Below, one piece after another: positions 52,254 to 60,340 of a stretch of DNA of 64,000 nucleotides. The position numbers and the translations under genes were made by a program. The notes under the pieces are model-generated. The model was not told where the DNA came from. It saw nothing but the letters and a program-made list of their open reading frames with translations, and searched no databases. Source of the DNA: Roseovarius marisflavi (GTDB lineage Bacteria > Pseudomonadota > Alphaproteobacteria > Rhodobacterales > Rhodobacteraceae); contig NZ_FRBN01000002.1 of NCBI RefSeq assembly GCF_900142625.1, positions 62,001 to 126,000 on the forward strand, read 5' to 3'. Positions within the stretch are counted from its first letter, which is position 1, and the number at the start of each line of letters is the position of its first letter.

Positions 52254-52742
52254 ATGGATACGATCGGATTTCAAAAGCACGACCACGCCTCCTGCATGCG
52301 CGCCGCCCTTGCGGCGGTCGAGGTCTATTGCGCCGCGCACAAGCTTCAGTTCACCCCGGTGCGCCGCCGGGTGCTTGAAATCCTGCTGGCGCGGCACCGG
52401 GCGATGGGGGCCTATGAAATCCTCGACACGCTGCGCGATGAGGGCTTGGGATCACAGCCGCCAGTGGCCTATCGCGCGCTGGATTTTCTGGTCAACCACG
52501 GCTTTGCCCATAAGATCGAGCGGCTCAATGCCTTTATCGCCTGCACCCATCCCGGAGAGGATCACACGCCGGCCTTTCTGATCTGTCGCAATTGCGATGC
52601 GGTGGCCGAGGCCCATGCAGAACCCTCGCGCGGGATGCTGGGGCGTGCGGCGGTCAACACCGGGTTTTCCATCGAACAGGCCGTGGTCGAGGCGCTTGGC
52701 CTCTGCCCCAATTGCCGCAAGGGGGTGCCCGCATGCGCCTGA
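52254..52742 (+). CDS. zur: zinc uptake regulator Zur (Fur family)
   Basis: 162 residues. Fur-type winged helix with RRRVLEILLARHRAMGAYEILDTLRDEG and PVAYRALDFLVNHG, metal-binding CTHPGEDHTPAFLICRNCDAVAEAH, and a second CxxC (LCPNCRK) at the C-terminus; the two C-x-x-C pairs make a structural zinc site. Represses zinc uptake when zinc is ample. Overlaps znuC by 10 bases. Start ATG at 52254 follows AAAGGCCC. Confidence 0.94.
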   Translation: MDTIGFQKHDHASCMRAALAAVEVYCAAHKLQFTPVRRRVLEILLARHRAMGAYEILDTLRDEGLGSQPPVAYRALDFLVNHGFAHKIERLNAFIACTHPGEDHTPAFLICRNCDAVAEAHAEPSRGMLGRAAVNTGFSIEQAVVEALGLCPNCRKGVPACA

Positions 52743-53500
52743 TCGAGACCAGGGACCTGAGCATGCGCCTTGGCGGCGATATGGTGCTTGAGGGCGTCAA
52801 CCTGTCGATTGAGCGCGGCGAGATCGTGACCATCGTCGGGCCGAACGGCTCTGGCAAATCGACGCTTCTGCGCGCCATCATCGGCGCCCTCGCCCCGAGT
52901 GGCGGCGCGGTCATCCGCGCGCCGGGGCTGCGGATCGGCTATGTGCCGCAAAAGCTTCATATCGACCCGACCCTGCCGCTGACGGTGACCCGGTTTCTGG
53001 GCCTGCCACGCCGTCATCCGGCCGAAGACCTGCGCGCCGCTCTGGAACAGGCGGGCCTGCCGGATCTGCGCGACCACCAGATGGCAGACCTGTCCGGCGG
53101 ACAGTTTCAGCGCGTCCTTCTGGCGCGCGCCCTGATGGAGAAACCCGATCTTCTGATTTTGGACGAGGCCACGCAGGGGCTTGATCAACCCGGTTCTGCC
53201 GCGTTTTACCGCCGCATCGAAGAGGTCCGCCAAAGCCTTGGCTGCGCCGTTCTGATGGTCAGCCACGAATTGCACGTGGTGATGAGCGCCAGCGACCGGG
53301 TGATTTGCCTGAACGGCCATATCTGTTGCGAGGGGCGCCCCGAGGTGGTGGCGCAGGCCGAAGAATATCGCGCCATTTTCGGGCGCGGCACCCAGGGCGC
53401 CTTGGCGCTTTACCGGCATGAACACAACCACGATCACGACCATAGTGCCGATTGCACGCATGATCACGATCACGATCACCCACATGAGGCCGCCGAATGA
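52733..53500 (+). CDS. znuC: zinc ABC transporter ATPase
   Basis: 255 residues: Walker A GPNGSGKS, Q-loop YVPQ, signature LSGGQFQRVLLARA, Walker B LLILDEATQGLDQP and H-loop MVSHELH. It has an unusual C-terminal tail, HEHNHDHDHSADCTHDHDHD, which resembles ZnuA's His loop and may buffer zinc. Begins inside zur (10-base overlap) and overlaps znuB by 4 bases (ATGA). Confidence 0.94.
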   Translation: MRLIETRDLSMRLGGDMVLEGVNLSIERGEIVTIVGPNGSGKSTLLRAIIGALAPSGGAVIRAPGLRIGYVPQKLHIDPTLPLTVTRFLGLPRRHPAEDLRAALEQAGLPDLRDHQMADLSGGQFQRVLLARALMEKPDLLILDEATQGLDQPGSAAFYRRIEEVRQSLGCAVLMVSHELHVVMSASDRVICLNGHICCEGRPEVVAQAEEYRAIFGRGTQGALALYRHEHNHDHDHSADCTHDHDHDHPHEAAE

Positions 53501-54303
53501 CCCTGCTTGACGACTTCATGCTGCGCGCCGCTCTTGCCGGGCTTGGCGTGGCGCTTGCCGCGGCCCCTTTGGGGTGTTTCGTGGTCTGGCGGCGGATGGC
53601 CTATTTCGGCGATGCGACGGCGCATGCCGCGATCCTTGGTGTGGCGCTTGCCCTGGCGTTTTCGACCTCGGTCTTTATCGGCGCGCTTGCGGTCTCGCTT
53701 GTCATGGCGATGACGGTCTCTGCCCTGTCGGGGCGTGGCTTTGCGATGGATACGCTGCTCGGCGTGCTGGCCCATTCCGCGCTTGCCTTTGGCCTTGTGG
53801 CGGTGTCCTTCCTGAGCGGCGTGCGGATCGACCTTATGGCCTATCTCTTTGGCGATATTCTGGCCGTGAGCGTCGGCGATATTGCGGTGATCTGGGGCGG
53901 GGCCGCTCTTGTGGTTGGCCTGTTGCTCTGGCGATGGCAGGCGCTTTTGACCGCCACCCTAAGCCCTGACCTTGCCTATGCCGGGGGCATCAACCCGCGC
54001 CGCGAACAGCTTGTCCTGACGCTGGCGCTTGCGCTTGTGGTGGCGGTGGCGATCAAGGTGGTCGGGGTCTTGCTGATCGCGGCCATGCTGATCGTGCCCG
54101 CCGCCGCCGCGCGCCCGCTGGCGGGCACGCCCGAACGGATGGCCACGATTGCCACGGTGATCGCCGCGATTTCGGCACTTGGCGGGCTTGGCGCGTCGTT
54201 CCGGCTTGATACGCCGACGGGGCCGACGATTGTCTGTCTCGCCGCGCTCATCTTTGCCGCGACAAGCCTTGGCGGCAGTATGCTCACCCGCCAGAGGGGG
54301 TGA
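53497..54303 (+). CDS. znuB: zinc ABC transporter permease
   Basis: 268 residues, eight helices; contains CFVVWRRMAYFGDATAHAAILGVALAL (start quoted) and the coupling loop near FAMDTLLGVLAHSALAFG, as in ZnuB/metal ABC-3 permeases, plus GGINPRREQLVLT. Last gene of the zur-znuC-znuB unit, overlapping znuC. It carries zinc across the inner membrane with ZnuC ATPase and ZnuA. Confidence 0.94.
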   Translation: MTLLDDFMLRAALAGLGVALAAAPLGCFVVWRRMAYFGDATAHAAILGVALALAFSTSVFIGALAVSLVMAMTVSALSGRGFAMDTLLGVLAHSALAFGLVAVSFLSGVRIDLMAYLFGDILAVSVGDIAVIWGGAALVVGLLLWRWQALLTATLSPDLAYAGGINPRREQLVLTLALALVVAVAIKVVGVLLIAAMLIVPAAAARPLAGTPERMATIATVIAAISALGGLGASFRLDTPTGPTIVCLAALIFAATSLGGSMLTRQRG

Positions 54304-54333
54304 TCTGCGCGCTGATCCGCCGAAGAAATCTAC

Positions 54334-54376
54334 TCCGACTATTTTAGTCGGAATTATTTATTGACTATTTTAGTCA
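54334..54376 (+). promoter_or_regulatory. pair of inverted repeats upstream of fbpA, probable iron regulator sites
   Basis: TCCGACTA-TTT-TAGTCGGA (54334-54352) and TGACTA-TTT-TAGTCA (54362-54376) share the core GACTA-TTT-TAGTC and are centred about 26 bases apart, 55-100 bases before fbpA. The form is like the iron-responsive boxes of Rhodobacterales that I recall; this link is inference. Confidence 0.7.
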
Positions 54377-54430
54377 GAAATAAGAAAACAGGCGCATCAC
54401 TTCACTCGGACACCCAAGAGAGGACACCCG

Positions 54431-55447
54431 ATGCAATCGCTCAAAGCTGTCATAGGCATGGCCGCAACCCTCGCGCTGACCACCCCCGTGCTCGCGCAGG
54501 AGGTCAATGTATATTCCAGCCGCCACTATGATTCCGACAACGCGCTTTATGAGGAATTTACTGACAAGACAGGCATTTCCGTCAACCGGATTGAGGCCGA
54601 CGCGGACGAGCTTATCGCGCGCCTGACCGCCGAAGGCGCCAATAGCCCCGCCGATGTGTTCATCACCGTTGACGTGGGCCGCATGGCACGCGCCGAAGAG
54701 GCCGGCGTGCTTCAGCCCTTTACCTCGGACGTCATCAAGACCCGCGTGCCCGCGCATCTGCGCCACCCGGATGACCTCTGGTTTGGCCTGTCACAGCGTA
54801 CGCGTATCATCTTTTACGCCAAGGATCGCGTCGAGACCCCGCCGCAAACCTATGAGGAACTGGCCGAGCCGAAATGGCAGGGCAAAGTCTGTATCCGCTC
54901 GTCCTCGAACGTCTATAACCAGTCGCTTCTGGCCTCGATCATCGACGCCGACGGCGTGGACGCGGCCAAGACCTGGGCGGCCGGAGTTGTCGGCAACATG
55001 GCGCGCCCGCCCCAGGGCGGCGACACCGATCAGCTTCGCGGGCTGGTCTCGGGCGAATGCGATGTGGCGGTCGCCAATAACTACTACTTCCTGCGCGGCT
55101 TTGATGGCGATGTTGACGGGCTGACCTCAGGCATCGAGGGCATCGGCTGGGTCTGGCCCAATCAGGACGGGCGCGGCGCGCATGTCAATCTGGCCGTGGC
55201 GGCGATGATCGCCGCCGCCCCCCACCCCGAGGAAGCCACCGCGCTTCTGGAGTTCCTGACCGGCGAGTTTGCCCAGACCCAGTTTGCCCGCGACAACCAC
55301 GAATACCCGGTCGTTGACGGCATGGCCGGGGACGAGGGCACCGCGCGGCTTGGCGCGTTCAAGCCAGACACCACCACCAATACCTCGGCCTTTAGCCGCA
55401 ATGCCGCCGAGGCGCAGGCGATCTTCAATCAGGTCGGTTGGAACTAA
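54431..55447 (+). CDS. fbpA: iron(III) ABC transporter substrate-binding protein
   Basis: 338 residues. Signal peptide ending LTTPVLAQ, mature start EVNVYSSRHYDSDN, the N-terminus typical of FbpA/FutA/AfuA-type Fe3+ binding proteins; PADVFITVDVGRM and VAVANNYYF(L) near 220 match the Tyr-rich iron site. Binds ferric iron in the periplasm. No permease or ATPase genes are next to it, so it must use partners elsewhere. Transcription appears controlled by the two inverted repeats upstream. Confidence 0.9.
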   Translation: MQSLKAVIGMAATLALTTPVLAQEVNVYSSRHYDSDNALYEEFTDKTGISVNRIEADADELIARLTAEGANSPADVFITVDVGRMARAEEAGVLQPFTSDVIKTRVPAHLRHPDDLWFGLSQRTRIIFYAKDRVETPPQTYEELAEPKWQGKVCIRSSSNVYNQSLLASIIDADGVDAAKTWAAGVVGNMARPPQGGDTDQLRGLVSGECDVAVANNYYFLRGFDGDVDGLTSGIEGIGWVWPNQDGRGAHVNLAVAAMIAAAPHPEEATALLEFLTGEFAQTQFARDNHEYPVVDGMAGDEGTARLGAFKPDTTTNTSAFSRNAAEAQAIFNQVGWN

Positions 55448-55499
55448 GGCGCAAATTCCAAGCCCCGCGCATGATTGCGGGCGGCGCGCAAATATCCTA

Positions 55500-55529
55500 A
55501 TGTCGGGCCCAGACCATAGGGCCCGACAT
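55500..55529. terminator. 11-bp perfect hairpin between fbpA and kinase gene
   Basis: ATGTCGGGCCC and GGGCCCGACAT pair around AGACCATA, ending 4 bases before the ATG of the kinase. No T-run. It may reduce readthrough from fbpA or mask the kinase start. Confidence 0.6.
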
Positions 55530-55533
55530 ATTC

Positions 55534-57501
55534 ATGACCTCCGTTCGGCTTCGACTTCTGATCCTGGCCTTGCTGCCCTTGATGGTGCTGATGCCGCTGT
55601 TGCTTTTGCTGGCCGTCAACCGCTGGTCGGCCAATTATGACAACCTTTTGATCACCAATGTGCAAAGCGATCTGCGCATCGCCGATCAATATCTGCAACG
55701 CATCCTGACCACCACCGGCAACGACGTGCGCAGCCTTGCGCGCTCGCTTGATTTCAACCGCGCAAGCCAGCACAACCCTGACCGTTTCAACCGCTTTCTT
55801 CAGGATAACCGCGCGACCCTCGGGCTTGATTTCCTTTATTTCCTGCCCGCCCCCGAGGCGCGCGAAAAGGCCGCTCTCTGGCCGGTGATTGCGGCGGCGG
55901 TGCGCGGCGGGTCGGCCACGGAAATCGACATTCTTGCAGGCGCCGATCTGGCCGCCCTGCCCAGTGGTACGGGGCTTGCGGCGCGCGCGCGCGTGCCCCT
56001 GATCGAGACCCGCGCCGCCGTGCCCACCGAGCGCACCACCGAGGATCGCGGCATGGTCGTGCATACCGCCACCGCCGTCACCACACCAGAGCGCAGCGGG
56101 GTGCTTGTGGGGGGGATATTACTGAACCGCAACCTTGATTTCATCGACACGATCAACGCACTTGTTTATCGCACCACCGGCGACAGCGATGACCGCAAGG
56201 GCACCGCGACGCTGTTTCTCGAGGATGTGCGCATCTCGACCAACGTGCGCCTGTTCGAGGGCGAACGCGCGCTTGGAACGCGCGTTTCGGCGGCGGTGCG
56301 CGGTGCGGTTCTGGATGCCGGGCGGACCTGGCTCGATAGCGCCTTCGTGGTCAATGATTGGTATATGTCGGCCTATGAGCCGCTGATCGACAGTTTCGGC
56401 AATCGCGTTGGCATGCTTTACGTGGGCTTCCTTGAGGCGCCCTTCACGGCCGCCAAGCGCAGCGCCTATATCCTTATATTTTCTGCCTTTCTGGCCATTC
56501 TGGCGCTGAGTGTGCCGCTGTTCCTGCGGCTGGCGGGCGGTATTTTCTCGCCACTGGAACGGATGACCCAGACCATGCGCAAGGTCGAGGACGGCCAGCT
56601 TGACGCCCGCATCGGGCCGGTGCGCTCACGCGATGAAATCGGCGCGGTGGCAGCACATCTGGACAGCCTGCTTGACCAGGTTCAGGAACGCGACCGCGAT
56701 CTGCGGTCCTGGGCGGATTCGCTCAATACCCGGGTGGAGGAGCGCACGGCGGAATTGCGCGAGACCAATCAAAAACTGGAAACGACCTACAAGCAACTGG
56801 TGATGTCGGAAAAGCTCGCCTCTATCGGCGAGATCACCGCCGGGGTCGCGCATGAGATCAATAACCCGGTGGCGGTCATTCAGGGCAATGTCGATGTGAT
56901 CCGCCAGACCCTGGGCGACGGAACCGAGCCGGTGGAAACCGAGCTGTCGCTGATCGACAGACAGGTCGGACGGATAAGCGCGATCGTGTCCAAACTGCTG
57001 CAATTTGCGCGGCCAAGCGAATTTGGTACCTTCGAGGAACAGGTGGATATCGCCATGGTGCTGAAGGATTGCCTTGTGTTGGTCGATCACGTAATCGCCA
57101 ATGCGCAAACCCGGCTTTCCATCGAGATGGCCGAAGACACACCGCCTGTGCGCATCAACCCCGGCGAGTTGCAGCAGGTGATCATCAATCTTGTGGTCAA
57201 TGCCGTGCAGGCGATGGGCGCGCGCGGCGCCTTGACGATCCGCCTGATGCGGCGCGATCAGGCGGGGAAAAGCGGCGCAGCCTTGATCCTTGCCGACACC
57301 GGCCCCGGCATTCCCGTCGACAAGCTGGCGTCGGTGTTTGATCCGTTCTTCACCACAAAGCTAGGCGAAGGCACCGGGCTTGGTCTCGCGGTCAGCCAAA
57401 CCCTGATCCAGGGCGCAAAGGGGCTTATTTCCGTGCGCAACCTGGCCAGCGGCGGGGCGGAATTCACGGTCTGGCTTCCCGAGGATCAGGGGGTGAGCTG
57501 A
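55534..57501 (+). CDS. membrane histidine kinase with Cache-type sensor
   Basis: 655 residues. Helix 1 (7-29), an extracytoplasmic region of about 280 residues with double-Cache features (GILLNRNLDFIDTIN and WLDSAFVVNDWYMSAYEPL), helix 2 (311-331), HAMP (332-384), a coiled coil, HisKA with His440 (GVAHEINNPVAVIQGN) and HATPase ([29 protein letters not shown]). The E-I-N-N-P-V phosphoacceptor is of the NtrB/DctB class. It is convergent with, and 13 bases from, the response regulator gene, its probable partner. The start has no strong ribosome site and is near the perfect hairpin at 55500. Confidence 0.92.
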   Translation: MTSVRLRLLILALLPLMVLMPLLLLLAVNRWSANYDNLLITNVQSDLRIADQYLQRILTTTGNDVRSLARSLDFNRASQHNPDRFNRFLQDNRATLGLDFLYFLPAPEAREKAALWPVIAAAVRGGSATEIDILAGADLAALPSGTGLAARARVPLIETRAAVPTERTTEDRGMVVHTATAVTTPERSGVLVGGILLNRNLDFIDTINALVYRTTGDSDDRKGTATLFLEDVRISTNVRLFEGERALGTRVSAAVRGAVLDAGRTWLDSAFVVNDWYMSAYEPLIDSFGNRVGMLYVGFLEAPFTAAKRSAYILIFSAFLAILALSVPLFLRLAGGIFSPLERMTQTMRKVEDGQLDARIGPVRSRDEIGAVAAHLDSLLDQVQERDRDLRSWADSLNTRVEERTAELRETNQKLETTYKQLVMSEKLASIGEITAGVAHEINNPVAVIQGNVDVIRQTLGDGTEPVETELSLIDRQVGRISAIVSKLLQFARPSEFGTFEEQVDIAMVLKDCLVLVDHVIANAQTRLSIEMAEDTPPVRINPGELQQVIINLVVNAVQAMGARGALTIRLMRRDQAGKSGAALILADTGPGIPVDKLASVFDPFFTTKLGEGTGLGLAVSQTLIQGAKGLISVRNLASGGAEFTVWLPEDQGVS

Positions 57502-57514
57502 GCGCGAAGAGCCG

Positions 57515-58888
57515 CTAAAGCCCCCAGGCCGCGCATTTGCGATCCACCGTCTTGCGCGCCACGCCAAGGCGTCGCGCCGCCTCGGCGCGGTTGCCGCCGC
57601 AGGCGTCGAGCACCGCCATGATATGACGCTGTTCCACAAGTTCCAGCGTCTCAATTGCCTGTGCGCCGCTGACGCGACCAGAGCCGGCAAACTCATCCGG
57701 AAAGGCCCCAAGGATCACCGAGCGTTCAATCAGGTTGCGCAATTCGCGCACATTGCCGGGCCAGTCATAGCGGCTCAGCTTCAACAAGACCTCTTCGTTC
57801 AGCTCAAGCGCCTGCATGCCAAGCGACTTGACGAACTCGCTCATGAAAAGCGCGGCCAGCTCGACGATATCCTCTTTGCGCTCTTTCAGGCGAGGCATCT
57901 CGATATTGACCACATTGATCCGGTGATAAAGATCGGCGCGAAAGCGGCCCTCGGCAACCGCCTGTTTCAGATCGGCATTGGTGGCAAACAGAAACCGCAG
58001 GTTCAGCGGGATTTCACGTTCCGAGCCAAGCGGCCTGATCCGCTTGTCTTCCAGCACCCGCAGCAAGGCCGCCTGCACATTCTCCGAAAGCTGCGCGACC
58101 TCATCAAGCAACAAGGTGCCACCATCGGCATGCAGCAAAAGACCGTCCATGCGGTGGCTTTCGCCCTCGACCACGCCGAAGAGCTCTTCTGCAATCCGCT
58201 CGGGCGAAATCGCGGCGCAGTTGATGGCGACAAACGGCTTTTCCGCGCGATCCGACATGCCATGCAGGGTGCGCGCGGCGATTTCCTTGCCGGTGCCGCT
58301 TGCGCCGGTGAACAGAACCGAGGTGGGCATCGGCGCCAGTTTGCCAAGCATCTCGCGCACCGCCTGAATGGGCTCGGAATTGCCCAAAAGGCGTCCGCGC
58401 GCGGCCTGTCCGCCCTCAGAGAGCGCGTGGCGCAAAAGATAGTTTTCCCGCCGCAGATACTTGCGGTCAAGCGCGCGCGCCACCGCGTTCAATATCTGAT
58501 TGGCCCGAAACGGTTTCAGCACGAAATCGGTCACCCCGGCCCGCAGCGCCTTGATCGCGGTATCCAGATCGGCATAGGCGGTGATCAGGATGGTATCGGC
58601 AAAAAAGCCGACATGGCGCTGTTCCTCAAGCCAATCGAGCCCGGTCTTTTCGGGCATGATGTTGTCGAGGATCACCAGGTCGAAATGCGCCTGATCAAGG
58701 ATGTCGCCCGCCTCGCGGCAAGAGCTCGCCTGCTCGACCCGCTTGCAGCGCGGGCCAAGAATCTTGACCAGGAAGTTGCGCATGCCCGGCTCGTCGTCGA
58801 TCACAAGAACCGACGCAAGCGCGAGGTTTACGCCGTAATCATTGGGGTCTTCTTGCGCGGGCCTGCCACGGGCCGCGGCGGGGGTCAT
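57515..58888 (-). CDS. NtrC-like response regulator lacking GAFTGA
   Basis: 457 residues: receiver (about 25-140, Asp75 in LVILDNIMPE, Lys125), AAA+ ATPase with Walker A GASGTGKE (195-202) and Walker B GGTLLLDE (256-263), and a Fis-type helix-turn-helix (about 420-457, GNRAEAARRLGVARKTVDRK). Between the Walker motifs, where sigma-54 activators carry GAFTGA, the sequence reads ELFGVVEGESHRMDGLLL, so the loop that contacts sigma-54 is gone. As in Rhodobacter NtrC, it likely acts without sigma-54. Its start overlaps the stop of the 45-aa gene (ATGA); it is the last gene of the formate dehydrogenase operon. Confidence 0.92.
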   Translation of the reverse strand: MTPAAARGRPAQEDPNDYGVNLALASVLVIDDEPGMRNFLVKILGPRCKRVEQASSCREAGDILDQAHFDLVILDNIMPEKTGLDWLEEQRHVGFFADTILITAYADLDTAIKALRAGVTDFVLKPFRANQILNAVARALDRKYLRRENYLLRHALSEGGQAARGRLLGNSEPIQAVREMLGKLAPMPTSVLFTGASGTGKEIAARTLHGMSDRAEKPFVAINCAAISPERIAEELFGVVEGESHRMDGLLLHADGGTLLLDEVAQLSENVQAALLRVLEDKRIRPLGSEREIPLNLRFLFATNADLKQAVAEGRFRADLYHRINVVNIEMPRLKERKEDIVELAALFMSEFVKSLGMQALELNEEVLLKLSRYDWPGNVRELRNLIERSVILGAFPDEFAGSGRVSGAQAIETLELVEQRHIMAVLDACGGNRAEAARRLGVARKTVDRKCAAWGL

Positions 58889-59022
58889 TGGGCCGCGTCA
58901 CCAAGGCGAACAGCATCGCCCGCGCGTTGGCCCTCGGTCGTGAACCCCGCCTTCTCCACAGCATAGGGTGCGGCGGCGGCAATAATGGCGCTGGCCACAA
59001 AGGCCGTAATCATGGCTTTCAT
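58885..59022 (-). CDS. 45-aa exported peptide in fdh operon
   Basis: Reads MKAMITAFVASAIIAAAAPY then AVEKAGFTTEGQRAGDAVRL and GDAAQ. The first ~18 residues form a signal peptide or single hydrophobic helix; the rest is a short polar tail. CAGGAGAACTGAG gives a good ribosome site inside the end of the upstream gene (2-base gap), and the stop overlaps the regulator ATG (ATGA). Such precise packing argues strongly for a real gene. It is too short for most gene finders. Function unknown; might be a small subunit or assembly factor. Confidence 0.8.
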   Translation of the reverse strand: MKAMITAFVASAIIAAAAPYAVEKAGFTTEGQRAGDAVRLGDAAQ

Positions 59023-59024
59023 TC

Positions 59025-60338
59025 TCAGTTCTCCTGTTTGGCCGTGGCATCCCGCAGGTAGTCTATCATATCGCGTCGGTCCTGCGGGGCCGTGATCCGT
59101 TGCATGGGCATCTTCGAGCCGGGGATATAGTGATCCGGTCCAAGATCAAACAAAGCGTCTATCGTATCGTCAGACCAGATAATATCAGATCCGGTCAGGA
59201 TCTCTGAGTAGGCATAGCCCGGCACGCTGCCGGCGGCGCGCCCGAACACCCCGTATAATGTCGGCCCCGCCTTGCGCGAGGGCGGCGGCGTGAGCGCGTG
59301 ACAGATCGAGCATTTGCGCATGAATTGGCGCTCGCCGTTGCCCATCTCGCGGGGCGCGCGCAAAAAGCTGTGCTCAGAGGCGCCCGCCGGGTCATATTCG
59401 CTCAACAGGGCCACCGGCCAGCCATAGACCACATCGTTAAGGCCTCCGGCATAGATCGTCCCGCCATCGGGCGAAAACTCCAGCGCCCAGACCGGGCCGC
59501 GCTGCATGGCGCGAAAATCGCGCGCGATGCGCCAGTCATGGGTGTCGATCACCATGATATAGCCATGCCCGTCCCCTGCCGCCAATTGCCCGCTGCCCGC
59601 ATGAAAGGCCAGCGACAGGATCGGGCGGCGATCAAGGGTAAAATCCGCCACCGTCTCGCCGGTCTCGGGCCGGATCACCCGCGTCGCGCCGTCAACCGCG
59701 CCATAGGCCAGCCAGGCATCATCGGGGCCAAGCATGATCCGGTTCACGCCAAACCCCTGATTGATCACGACGCGAGGGCGCATGCCCCGCTCCTGCCAGT
59801 GCCATTCGCGGACCGTGCCATCGGAGGACGACGAATAAAGCAGCCCGCCATCACGCCCAAACGCAACATCGGTCACGGCTGCGTCATGGCCACTCAGGAA
59901 CCGTGGCGCGCCCCCCGCAAGCGGCCAAATCCCGATAGAGCCGTCCCAGCTTGCCGAGGCGATCCATTGCCCATCGGGCGAAACATCAAGCGCCGCGATC
60001 TTGCCCTTGTGCCCCTCAAGGCGGGTGTGATTGCCGCTTTCAGTGTCCCAGACCATAAGCGCAAAATCATCGCCGCCCGACACAAGGCGGGTCTCGCCAA
60101 GGTACTCAAGACTGATCACCGCCGCGCGGTGCCCCTCAAGCCAGCGCGGCATCCGCCCCTGCCAGAGCCCCACCGAATTGTCGAAACTGGCCGAGGCCAC
60201 CTGTCCGGTCTGTTGCTGCACGGCAATGCCCATGATCGGTCCGCCATGCCCCTTTAGCGTGGTAAAATCCTGCGCTGCCAGCGGCGAGGTCATCGCCGCC
60301 AGCCCAAGAGACAACAGGCCTGTCAAAAGTCGGCCCAT
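59025..60338 (-). CDS. periplasmic WD40 protein fused to cytochrome c
   Basis: 437 residues. Signal peptide ending SPLAAQD. Residues about 25-325 form a WD40-type propeller: repeated GH...(x)...W units such as LEGHRAAVISLEY...WD and LEGHKGKIAALDVSPDGQWIASASWDGSIGIW (quoted in part). The C-terminal ~110 residues are a class I cytochrome c: heme motif CSICH (343-347) and axial Met in GSKMPMQ (410 or 412). The gene is 2 bases from fdhC and 2 bases from the 45-aa gene. A heme fused to a propeller in a formate dehydrogenase operon suggests an electron acceptor or sensor docking platform. Confidence 0.9.
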   Translation of the reverse strand: MGRLLTGLLSLGLAAMTSPLAAQDFTTLKGHGGPIMGIAVQQQTGQVASASFDNSVGLWQGRMPRWLEGHRAAVISLEYLGETRLVSGGDDFALMVWDTESGNHTRLEGHKGKIAALDVSPDGQWIASASWDGSIGIWPLAGGAPRFLSGHDAAVTDVAFGRDGGLLYSSSSDGTVREWHWQERGMRPRVVINQGFGVNRIMLGPDDAWLAYGAVDGATRVIRPETGETVADFTLDRRPILSLAFHAGSGQLAAGDGHGYIMVIDTHDWRIARDFRAMQRGPVWALEFSPDGGTIYAGGLNDVVYGWPVALLSEYDPAGASEHSFLRAPREMGNGERQFMRKCSICHALTPPPSRKAGPTLYGVFGRAAGSVPGYAYSEILTGSDIIWSDDTIDALFDLGPDHYIPGSKMPMQRITAPQDRRDMIDYLRDATAKQEN

Positions 60339-60340
60339 GG

